Shown: positions 53,712-64,000 of the stretch, one piece after another | How the letters are laid out: the number at the start of each line of letters is the position of its first letter | Numbering within the stretch: the first letter of the stretch is position 1 | The notes under the pieces: generated by a model | The model's database searches: none | Told to the model about the DNA's origin: nothing | Seen by the model: the letters and a program-made list of their open reading frames with translations, nothing else | Source: Gemmatimonadaceae bacterium | Lineage (GTDB): Bacteria; Gemmatimonadota; Gemmatimonadetes; Gemmatimonadales; Gemmatimonadaceae | DNA length: 64,000 nt | Assembly (NCBI GenBank): GCA_025930755.1 | Contig: JAICOJ010000007.1 | Span: 1-64,000 of the forward strand | Direction: 5' to 3' | Translations under genes and position numbers: made by a program

Positions 53712-55031
53712 TCAATCCCAGATCCCATGAAGAAACCACGTCTCATCAATCGCGTCCCGAAACAACCACACCAGTACGCCATCTTCCCTGACTCCCCTGA
53801 AGTACTCCCGCGCATATCCTCCCTCCCAGTGCCCTCCCGAAGTCCTATCCGGCCCTGCCACCTCTTTCAGATCGTGCCAGACGGCGTCATCCCGGTAGCG
53901 AATGGGGAAGGAGTGATCGCGGCGCTCGCTCGTGATGACCGCGATCGGCTGTGGCTCGGGGAGAAGCTGCAGCGTGAGGCTGGGCAGGGCAGGGGCGCGC
54001 GCGGCGCCGACCTCGCTCCCGCTACGCTCGACGAGTGTCGAGGGGCTCTCGGCGACCCACCGGGTCCGCCGGTCGAGCAGGCCGTGGCGGGAGCGCTGCG
54101 GCGTGAGCAGGATCTCTCCCTGATCATCGATGAGCTGCGCCAGTGTCTGCTCCGTCGCACCGGCGCTGGCGAAGCCGCGGTCGAAGAGGTCGCCTTGCGG
54201 GCTTCGCTTGGCGGCGAGGGCGTCGACGCGCAGCACGACGCCGGTGATCGCGTCGCCTAACGTGAGCCGCTCGAGCTGCGCGCGGAGCTGACGCATCCAG
54301 ATCTTGCGGCTCGTCGTCGGTCGCGTGAAGCGCACCCGGCTGATGCTGTGCTCGCGATTGGCGAGCGCGAGGACGAGCGCCAGCTCCCGCGCGCTCTCCC
54401 CCTGCTCATCGAGCGACGTGATCACACGCTCGGCCAGCGCATTGATGATGAAGACGAGCCGTTCAGGATCGGTGAGGGTGTAGTCGGCCCACTCGACCGA
54501 CGCGTGCGGGAGCTCGCGCGGGACTTCTGTGAAGATCGGCCGCCGGTCATCGGCGCGCGCCAGCTGCCAGAGCCGCACGCCCTCGATGCCGAAGCGCACC
54601 TCGACCGCCTCGAGATCCAGGATCGCCAAATCGCCACAGGTGGCGATGCCGGTCCCGTCGAGCAGCGGAAGAAGCTTTGCCGAGGGAGACAGCACATCGA
54701 TCGACAGCGGCGCGAGAAATCCAATCTCCAAACCACACTCGACAAAAACGCAGTTCGCAGTTCGCAGCCCGCAGTCCGCAGTCGCAGCCAGCTCCGCGAC
54801 GATCGGCACCGACGCGACCCCGGCATGCACGTCGACCACCTCTCGCGCTCGCATGAGCTCGAGCAGCTCGCCGGCGACGGCGCGCGCATTCATCCCCCGC
54901 GCATCCGCCCACAGCAGGCCGCGCGCATCGGTCGCGACGCGCGGCACCGCCGCCAGGAGGATCGGCGCGAGCTCAGCGGCGGACGCCGCGCCGGTCCGCC
55001 AGCGTGGCGTCCAGAGACAGACGAAGCTCAT
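53712..55031 (-). CDS. imuB: ImuB-like Y-family polymerase homolog
   Basis: FVCLWTPRWRT start, 'LLPLLDGTGIATCGDLAILD', position between imuA and dnaE2. Confidence 0.88.
   Translation of the reverse strand: MSFVCLWTPRWRTGAASAAELAPILLAAVPRVATDARGLLWADARGMNARAVAGELLELMRAREVVDVHAGVASVPIVAELAATADCGLRTANCVFVECGLEIGFLAPLSIDVLSPSAKLLPLLDGTGIATCGDLAILDLEAVEVRFGIEGVRLWQLARADDRRPIFTEVPRELPHASVEWADYTLTDPERLVFIINALAERVITSLDEQGESARELALVLALANREHSISRVRFTRPTTSRKIWMRQLRAQLERLTLGDAITGVVLRVDALAAKRSPQGDLFDRGFASAGATEQTLAQLIDDQGEILLTPQRSRHGLLDRRTRWVAESPSTLVERSGSEVGAARAPALPSLTLQLLPEPQPIAVITSERRDHSFPIRYRDDAVWHDLKEVAGPDRTSGGHWEGGYAREYFRGVREDGVLVWLFRDAIDETWFLHGIWD
54750..54789. repeat. GCGAACT-family heptamer run inside imuB coding sequence
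   Basis: GCAGTTCGCAGTTCGCAGCCCGCAGTCCGCAGTCGCAG. Confidence 0.85.
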
Positions 55032-55662
55032 GATGGAGGATGGGAATCGAGAGATCGGTGTGGACGTTCCATCCCGGCGCCTGCGCGTGCACGCGGATCA
55101 CGGCGGCCTGCGCCTCGGCGGGACCGCCGAAGGGATCGCGACGCCAGCGATAGCCGTTCGGCAGCAGACGCGATGTCAGGCGCAGGCTCGCCATCGAGGA
55201 TTCGCGCGCGACCGTGACGAACGCTGCGCCTCCCTCGCGAACGGCGCGTGTCAGGCGCACCGTTTCGGTGCGGGCGGGCTCGAGACCGCTCAGCACGACC
55301 AGGCCGAACCCGCCCGACCGGAGCAGCTCCTCGGCGGTGCGCAGTGCCTGGGGACGAGTCTTCGGCCGGAGGAGGATGGGTCCGTCGTCCCAGATGACGC
55401 CGCCGACCACGCCGCGTCCGTCGATCCAGGCGGCGCGCTCGCCAACCCGGACGGTCGTTAGGCATGTGGCCCGCAGAATGGCCGTCGCGCCACCCTGCGA
55501 GTGCCAGGCCGAGAGCCGCCCACGCGGGAGGCCGCCGCTGGGGAGGATGTGGTCGAGCGCGGCCAGCCCGGTCGCGACCGCCGTCGTCCGATGCGTGATG
55601 GGAAGCGCATCGGGAAAACGCTGTTCGACGAGCGCGCGAAGGGCGGCGACGGAAGAGGACAT
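54973..55662 (-). CDS. imuA: ImuA-like RecA/SulA-type protein
   Basis: ALDHILPSGGLPRGRLSAWHSQGGATAILRATC (degenerate Walker A), gene order imuA-imuB-dnaE2. Confidence 0.85.
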   Translation of the reverse strand: MSSSVAALRALVEQRFPDALPITHRTTAVATGLAALDHILPSGGLPRGRLSAWHSQGGATAILRATCLTTVRVGERAAWIDGRGVVGGVIWDDGPILLRPKTRPQALRTAEELLRSGGFGLVVLSGLEPARTETVRLTRAVREGGAAFVTVARESSMASLRLTSRLLPNGYRWRRDPFGGPAEAQAAVIRVHAQAPGWNVHTDLSIPILHHELRLSLDATLADRRGVRR

Positions 55663-55670
55663 GAAGTAGG

Positions 55671-55690
55671 GTACCGAACAAAGACCGAAG
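55671..55690 (-). promoter_or_regulatory. Candidate SOS/regulatory box CTTCGGTCTTTGTTCGGTAC
   Basis: Matches 58291-58310 at 16/20 positions; direct repeat TTCGG-N6-TTCGG; just upstream of imuA. Confidence 0.5.
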
Positions 55691-55745
55691 TATAGAAGCC
55701 GAATGCTACCAAATCGGCTACCGCCAGTCAAGCGACTGGCCGACC

Positions 55746-57014
55746 CTACCTGAACGTGCCCGGACTCACGTCATACACGAGCTGGTAGGCGCCCGCTTCC
55801 TCCTCCGGCTGCCAGAATCCCAGCTGCTCGCTCCATCGCACATCCTGGAGCCGTCGTCCGCCTAACGTGAGAAAGCCGGCCGCCCGCGAGGTGAGCACGC
55901 CGAGCTGGCGGAGATCGGCGATGCCTCGTAGCAGCGCCGTCCCGCGCTCGGCCACGATGCGGCGCGCCGTGCCCAGACCGATTCCCGGCACGCGAACGAG
56001 CTCGTCGTACGACGCCGTGCGCACCTCCACGGGAAAACGCTCGACGTTGCGCAGTGCCCACGCCGCTTTCGGATCGATGCCGAGCGGCAGATTGCCGCCG
56101 TCGTCGTAGACCACCTCATCGCGCTCGAAGCCGTAGCGGCGGAGCAGCCAGTCGGCCTGATACAACCGGTGCTCGCGCAGCGCCGGCGTGCCGCGCACGT
56201 TCTCCATCGGCGTCTCGCTGATGGGGCGAAACGCGCTGAAGTGGGCGTGGTGAATGCCGCCGCCGGAATAGAGCTCGGTGACCTTGGTGAGGATGCTGCG
56301 ATCGGAGTCGGGCGTCGCGCCGACGACGAACTGCATCGTCATTCCCGCCGTGCCGCCGGGATGGATCGGATCGCGCGGCTTGCCCTCCTGCCGGGCCGCC
56401 CGCTCGAGCGTGACGAGCGAGCGCACCTGCTCGAGCCCCGCGACCGTGACATCGAAGTTCTTGTCGGGCGCGATCTGGGCGAGACTCGCCCCGCAGGGTG
56501 CCTCGAGGTTGAGCGACACGCGAGTCGCCAGCGAGGTGAGCCGCTCGACCTGCGCCGCCTCGGCGCCCGGCACCATCTTCACGTGGATGTAGCCGGCGAA
56601 GCTGTGCCGCTCGCGCAGCAGCTCGAGCACGGTGATCAAATCATCCATCACCTTCACCGGACGTCCGGGGATGCCGGTGGTGATGAACAATCCCTCGCAC
56701 CACCCGCGGCGATGGGCGCCGAGGAAGATCCTAACGAGCTCGTCGGGCTTGAGGAGGGTGCGCGGGAGCTTGCGATCCCGCCGCATCGGACAGTAGTGAC
56801 AGTTGTAGCTGCACGCGTTGGTCATGAGGATGCGCAGCAAGGGCACGCGCATTCCGTTCCCCGGTCGCACGGTGCGGATGTTGAGCGGCCGCAGCGCGCC
56901 GACCTCTTTCGTGTGCCGCAGCCTTGGCGGCAGCGTCTGTGATCCCGGTGGACCGTCCTGATCGTCGGTCGCGAGCGTCATCAGAATGTCGAGCTTCTGC
57001 TCCAGCGTCAGCAT
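55746..57014 (-). CDS. putative DNA modification/repair radical SAM protein (UDG-linked type)
   Basis: CSYNCHYCPMRRDR CxxxCxxC, C-terminal helix-hairpin-helix 'ELVRVPGIGLGTARRIVAERG'. Confidence 0.9.
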   Translation of the reverse strand: MLTLEQKLDILMTLATDDQDGPPGSQTLPPRLRHTKEVGALRPLNIRTVRPGNGMRVPLLRILMTNACSYNCHYCPMRRDRKLPRTLLKPDELVRIFLGAHRRGWCEGLFITTGIPGRPVKVMDDLITVLELLRERHSFAGYIHVKMVPGAEAAQVERLTSLATRVSLNLEAPCGASLAQIAPDKNFDVTVAGLEQVRSLVTLERAARQEGKPRDPIHPGGTAGMTMQFVVGATPDSDRSILTKVTELYSGGGIHHAHFSAFRPISETPMENVRGTPALREHRLYQADWLLRRYGFERDEVVYDDGGNLPLGIDPKAAWALRNVERFPVEVRTASYDELVRVPGIGLGTARRIVAERGTALLRGIADLRQLGVLTSRAAGFLTLGGRRLQDVRWSEQLGFWQPEEEAGAYQLVYDVSPGTFR

Positions 57015-57047
57015 GGCCCCACCTCCCCGAAGAGTCCCCACCCAGTT

Positions 57048-57179
57048 CGAACGAGGAACGAGGAACAAGGAAGCGTCCGAACGAGGGAGAAGGAACGAGG
57101 AAGCGCCTTGGACGCTCCTGCGCACCAGAGCTCGACAGCTCACTTCCTCGTTCCTCGTTCCTCGTTCTTCTCCCTTGTC
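57048..57179. repeat. GAACGAG-heptamer inverted-repeat hairpin
   Basis: Left CGAACGAGGAACGAGGAACAAGGAAGCG plus second block GAAGGAACGAGGAAGCG; right CTTCCTCGTTCCTCGTTCCTCGTTCTTCTCCC. Confidence 0.93.
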
Positions 57180-57182
57180 TCA

Positions 57183-58265
57183 TCACTCTCCCCAAAGCCC
57201 CAACTGTGCCGGAAGCCGAGTTTCCCGCTCCGCTTCCCCCTCCTCCTCCGCATCGCTCCGCCCCATTCCACCCTCCACCCCGTACTTCCGGCACAGCTTG
57301 TCGAAGAACGTCCCTAACGACGCGCGATAGCGGTCGCTCAAATGCCAGGTCGTCGCGTAGGCCTTGCGGTAATGCGCGGCCAGATGCGGAAACTCGCGCT
57401 CGATGAACGGGAAGTACCGCTGCTGCGCGGTCTTCCGCAGTCGGAGCGACGAGACGCTCACGAAGGTCGCGCCCAGCTCCGAGGCGCGTTTCACCAGCGC
57501 CTCGAGGCCGCGCGGATCGTCGGTAATGCCCGGCAGCACCGGCATGCAGTTGATGCCGGCGTCGATCCCGGACTCGCGGAGCCGCGCCAGTGCGCGCAGC
57601 CGCGCTTCGGGCGTCGGTGCCCGCGGCTCGATGCGGCGTGCCAGCGCACGGTCGAGCGTGATCAGCGACAGATGCACCGACAGCGACGAGTGCCGAGCGA
57701 TGCGGCGCAGGACGTCGACGTCACGCGTCACGAGCGGGCTCTTCGAGATGATGACGATGTCCATCCCCGGATGCTCGGCCAGTACCTCGAGGATGCCGCG
57801 CGTCACGCGATAGCGCCGCTCGGCCGGCTGATACGGATCCGTCGCGGTGCCAATGAGGATCGTCTCGCCCTGGATGAGGCGCAGGTGCTTGTCACTGCCA
57901 TGTCGCAGCGTGCGCGCGAGGACCTCGGCCGCGTTCTGCTTGACGAAGATCCGGCGCTCGAAGGCGAGCCACGGCGGCATGGCCGCCGCCGACTGCCTGA
58001 CGTCCTCCGTCAGCACGTCGGCGGTGACGGAGCGCTCCATGACGTAGCGGTGCGTGTAGCGAGCGTAGCAGTAGGTGCAGCCAAAGGCGCAGCCGATGTA
58101 GGGGTTGATCGACCAGAACCCCATCTTCGTGACCTGCGGATCGTTCAGGACGTTCTTCGCCCGCGTGCCCACGTACGCGATGTCACGCTGCTCGCCCAGC
58201 ACGGGGAGCTGACGCGACGAGCGCTCGTAGGCGTCGGAGAAGAGAGGGGTCTGGACGAAGGTCAT
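57183..58265 (-). CDS. radical SAM protein, PA0069/SPL-like family
   Basis: GCAFGCTYCYARYTHRY (CxxxCxxC), 'ETILIGTATDPYQPAERRYRVTRGILEVL'. Confidence 0.92.
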   Translation of the reverse strand: MTFVQTPLFSDAYERSSRQLPVLGEQRDIAYVGTRAKNVLNDPQVTKMGFWSINPYIGCAFGCTYCYARYTHRYVMERSVTADVLTEDVRQSAAAMPPWLAFERRIFVKQNAAEVLARTLRHGSDKHLRLIQGETILIGTATDPYQPAERRYRVTRGILEVLAEHPGMDIVIISKSPLVTRDVDVLRRIARHSSLSVHLSLITLDRALARRIEPRAPTPEARLRALARLRESGIDAGINCMPVLPGITDDPRGLEALVKRASELGATFVSVSSLRLRKTAQQRYFPFIEREFPHLAAHYRKAYATTWHLSDRYRASLGTFFDKLCRKYGVEGGMGRSDAEEEGEAERETRLPAQLGLWGE

Positions 58266-58290
58266 GGGAGAAGGAAGCGGGGCAACTTAT

Positions 58291-58310
58291 GTACCGAATA
58301 TATCCCGAAG
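58291..58310 (-). promoter_or_regulatory. Candidate SOS/regulatory box CTTCGGGATATATTCGGTAC
   Basis: Same TTCGG-N6-TTCGGTAC arrangement as upstream of imuA. Confidence 0.5.
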
Positions 58311-58378
58311 ATGCAAGGTACGCCTGAGCCTGCCACCAATCGGCAGCGTCATGGAAATCGCTAACTCACTGCAGTGAA

Positions 58379-58406
58379 AAGCCCTCGCCGATACTCGGCG
58401 AGGGCT
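58379..58406 (-). terminator. Rho-independent terminator for 58436..59056
   Basis: AAGCCCTCGCCG-ATACT-CGGCGAGGGCTT stem, U-tract on minus strand. Confidence 0.75.
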
Positions 58407-58435
58407 TACGATACGTCCCGTAACCGGCCGCGGAG

Positions 58436-59056
58436 TTATGGCGACGGTTCGGTCGGCGCCGGTTCCCCAACGAACATTTCGGGTGGAAGTCTCGTCTCGT
58501 CCTTCGGGTAGACGCACCAGTCCGACCCGCAGTCGGAGCAGATGTACCTCGGCGACGCGATGACGCCAGGGGCCGGATCGCCGGGCAGAAACGCGAGCTC
58601 AGACGTCGTGACCGGAGCCGTCTCCTGCTCGGGCACCAGCGTCGCCGTGTAGGGATTGGTGCTGTCCGCCCAGACATAGGTCCACCCGGCGCCCAGGCCG
58701 ACCGCAGCGTCGGCGCTGGTGCTGCGAATGCGCGCGATGAGACACCCATCTTGAATCTGGGCCCGAGTCACGGAGTCGCTGCCGCGAACACGGTGCACGC
58801 TGATGCCGGTCGCTCCGGTGCCGTGTGCACGACCCGCCAGCGTATCAACCGCCTCGTACGGCATCGCGGCCGCCCATCTGACGAAGTCCCGGCGGGTCAT
58901 CCGTCGCACTGAGTCGCTCGAGAGGTCACACGGCGACCCGACACCGGCAGTCGTGACGCCGCCGCCGTCCCGCGTCCTCTGGCAGACGATGCCGATGACG
59001 AGTGCCGCGACGACCAGCGCCGCGGCGACGAGCGCAAACTTCCGCGAGTCCTTCAC
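58436..59056 (-). CDS. hypothetical membrane-anchored protein
   Basis: N-terminal TM, CxxC (YICSDCGSDWC). Confidence 0.55.
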   Translation of the reverse strand: MKDSRKFALVAAALVVAALVIGIVCQRTRDGGGVTTAGVGSPCDLSSDSVRRMTRRDFVRWAAAMPYEAVDTLAGRAHGTGATGISVHRVRGSDSVTRAQIQDGCLIARIRSTSADAAVGLGAGWTYVWADSTNPYTATLVPEQETAPVTTSELAFLPGDPAPGVIASPRYICSDCGSDWCVYPKDETRLPPEMFVGEPAPTEPSP

Positions 59057-59082
59057 GCGAGCCTCCGGAATGGGGTGAGCGC

Positions 59083-62241
<3,159 letters not shown>

Positions 62242-62314
62242 AATACGGACCGAGGGCTCCGAGACGCCAGAGCGCCCCTGTCGCCCTGGCCGCCCCTCCC
62301 GTAACCTGCTCCAC

Positions 62315-63376
62315 ATGGCCGATCCATCGATCCTCGCCGAATGCGCACGCCTCGCCGCAGGCGGGGGTGAGGGCGCGCTCGCCACCGTCGCGCGGCGCCA
62401 TGGATCCCTGCCCATGAGTGCCACCGCGAAGATGCTCGTTACAGCACGCGGCGTCCGCCTCGGTACCGTTGGAGGCGGATGTCTCGAGGCCGAGATCACG
62501 GAGCGCGCGCTCGAGGTGGCGGCGAACCGACGCCCCACCATCAGCGAGCACACGCTCAACTCGGAGCTGGCTGGCGACTACGGGCTCACCTGCGGCGGGA
62601 CGGCGGTGATGTTCATCGAGCCGCTGTACGTCGACGAGCGGCTCGCTCACGTATACAACGCCTGCCTGGCAGCGCTCGAGAAGGGCGAGGGAGCCGTCCT
62701 GTTGACCGACGCGAAATGGGAGCCCGGACCCCACAAGGCTCTATTCAGGGGTGACCACATCGTCGGGAACGCGTCGCCCGCCATGCGAGACGCCGCCCTT
62801 TCGTTCGATCGGCGCTCGGAGCTTCCCGCGCTATCCGGCGACGTGCTCGCCGAGCCTCTCGTGGGCAAGCCTCGACTGGTGGTCTTTGGTGGGGGACACG
62901 TTGGCGCCAAGGTGGCCGAGGCAGCGGCATTCGCCGGTTGGCGGGTGACCGTCGTGGACGATCGGGCGGAGTTCGCTGACCCGGCGCGACACGTGACCGC
63001 GGAATCGACGGTCGCCTGCGACTATCACGACCTGCCTGCCGGGCTCGGCATTGGTCCGGATACCTATGTCGTCGTGGCGACCCGCGGTCATCAGCACGAC
63101 GCGGTGGTCGTCGAGCAATTGGCTCGCATCGACACGCGATACCTCGGGATGCTCGGGAGTCGGAGGAAGGTGGCGCTGACGTGGAAGCTGTTGGAGGAGC
63201 AGGGGATATCGCGCGCTCGGCTCGACCAGATCCATGCACCGGTGGGTCTCTCGATCGGGGCTGATACCCCCGAGGAGATCGCCATCAGCGTGGTGGCCGA
63301 GCTCGTCGCGACCCGCCGAACAGGATCCCGTCGCCGTGGTGGGCTGGGCCTTCGGGAAATCTCTCCTACAAAATGA
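62315..63376 (+). CDS. XdhC/CoxI family protein
   Basis: GTVGGGCLEAEI, LVVFGGGHVGAKVAEAAAFAGWRVTVVDDRAEFAD, YLGMLGSRRKV, IHAPVGLSIGADTPEEIAISVVAEL. Confidence 0.93.
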   Translation: MADPSILAECARLAAGGGEGALATVARRHGSLPMSATAKMLVTARGVRLGTVGGGCLEAEITERALEVAANRRPTISEHTLNSELAGDYGLTCGGTAVMFIEPLYVDERLAHVYNACLAALEKGEGAVLLTDAKWEPGPHKALFRGDHIVGNASPAMRDAALSFDRRSELPALSGDVLAEPLVGKPRLVVFGGGHVGAKVAEAAAFAGWRVTVVDDRAEFADPARHVTAESTVACDYHDLPAGLGIGPDTYVVVATRGHQHDAVVVEQLARIDTRYLGMLGSRRKVALTWKLLEEQGISRARLDQIHAPVGLSIGADTPEEIAISVVAELVATRRTGSRRRGGLGLREISPTK

Positions 63377-63421
63377 ACGGGAATTGCGTATGATTGTGAC
63401 GCACATCACGAAGAGAGGGAC

Positions 63422-63742
63422 ATGCATCGCAATGACATTGTGCGCGCGTTGGAGGAACGGCAGGTGGTTTTGATGACCTACGTGTCCGGGGGCCCACGCA
63501 CGGTGCAGCCGCACGCGATCGTTCGAAAACCAGACGGGACGGAGCTCCTCGAGGCGTATCAGGTTCGAGGGTATACGGAGACCGACTCGGAGCATGGCTG
63601 GAAAAGCTTCGAGATCTCTCGAATCGAGACGTTCGAGCTTCTGTCGGAGCGCTTCGAGCCGCGTCGCGATTTCCGCCCGGTGAGCAGCTCGTCAGGGCAG
63701 GTCGTGGCGGCGGTGAGGGTGGGGGCAGAGACGGCGATCTAG
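63422..63742 (+). CDS. small WYL-like domain protein
   Basis: MTYVSGGPRTVQPHAIVRKPDGTELLEAYQVRGYTET...WKSFEISRIETFELL. Confidence 0.6.
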   Translation: MHRNDIVRALEERQVVLMTYVSGGPRTVQPHAIVRKPDGTELLEAYQVRGYTETDSEHGWKSFEISRIETFELLSERFEPRRDFRPVSSSSGQVVAAVRVGAETAI

Positions 63743-63874
63743 GGGTCAGGAGTCAGGAGTCAGGGGTCAGGGGGAAAAGCAAACGGCGGCGCGAATGCGC
63801 CGCCGTTTGCCCATCTGATGAGGCGCCTGCGGCGTAGCCGCGGCGCCCTTTCCACCCCTGACTCCTGACTCCTA
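63740..63874. repeat. GTCAGGA-heptamer hairpin enclosing two GC-rich hairpins
   Basis: Outer GGGGTCAGGAGTCAGGAGTCAGGGGTCAGGGGGAAA / TTTCCACCCCTGACTCCTGACTCCTAG. Confidence 0.9.
63779..63810. terminator. Perfect GC-rich hairpin GCAAACGGCGGCGC-GAAT-GCGCCGCCGTTTGC
   Basis: 14-bp stem between convergent genes. Confidence 0.7.
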
Positions 63875-64000
63875 GACTCGCTTCCGAATCTCCACATTCC
63901 CATTCACCGTCGTGAACGACAGCCGCGTGCCGCCCTTGCCGATCGTCGCCCGCATGTTCTGCGGGTTGAAGCGTCCGGTGACGGTGAGCGGGTAGTCGCG
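63872..64000 (-). CDS. C-terminal fragment of DUF4097-like protein (truncated by window edge)
   Basis: Minus-strand reading RDYPLTVTGRFNPQNMRATIGKGGTRLSFTTVNGNVEIRKRV-stop. Confidence 0.6.
   Translation of the reverse strand, partial: RDYPLTVTGRFNPQNMRATIGKGGTRLSFTTVNGNVEIRKRV

Noticed and set aside
57015-57143. N-terminal extension of the HhH radical SAM ORF
   Set aside because: Encoded by the GAACGAG hairpin; MLTLEQKLDIL at 57014 has a good upstream GGGGAGG.

Overview
A 64 kb, high-GC bacterial chromosomal window. Protein content and gene style suggest Gemmatimonadota or a relative; this is inference, as there is no rRNA marker. About 60 genes are supportable: M16, S9 and M61 peptidases; an amidohydrolase; msrB; a NirK-like copper oxidase followed by ScdA/RIC-N, cupin and two mini heme-copper-oxidase-like membrane genes; a reversed-order SARP/BTAD regulator; a MoxR-DUF58-BatA/VWA-DUF4175-DUF4159-TPR/gluzincin-caspase-like-VWA cluster; a DNA-repair block (dnaE2, imuB, imuA, two radical SAM genes); a Ser/Thr kinase; XdhC; and a truncated DUF4097-like gene at the right edge. 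The most unusual signal is intergenic. Several families of 7-bp tandem repeats (GAACGAG, GTCAGGA, GCGAACT, GCAATCC) occur, mostly as long inverted-repeat hairpins packed against stop or start codons. At 53181-53703 one such pair of near-perfect 35-nt arms encloses a four-helix-bundle (S23 / 23S rRNA intervening-sequence protein) gene, inserted between imuB and dnaE2. I propose this as a candidate undescribed IVS-like element that may be related to, or the source of, the scattered heptamer hairpins. Other leads: an in-frame heptamer run inside imuB, heptamers forming signal peptides, a shared TTCGG-N6-TTCGGTAC direct repeat upstream of imuA and a radical SAM gene, a caspase/C13-like protein that appears to lack its catalytic Cys, and an over-represented CGTTAGG motif.
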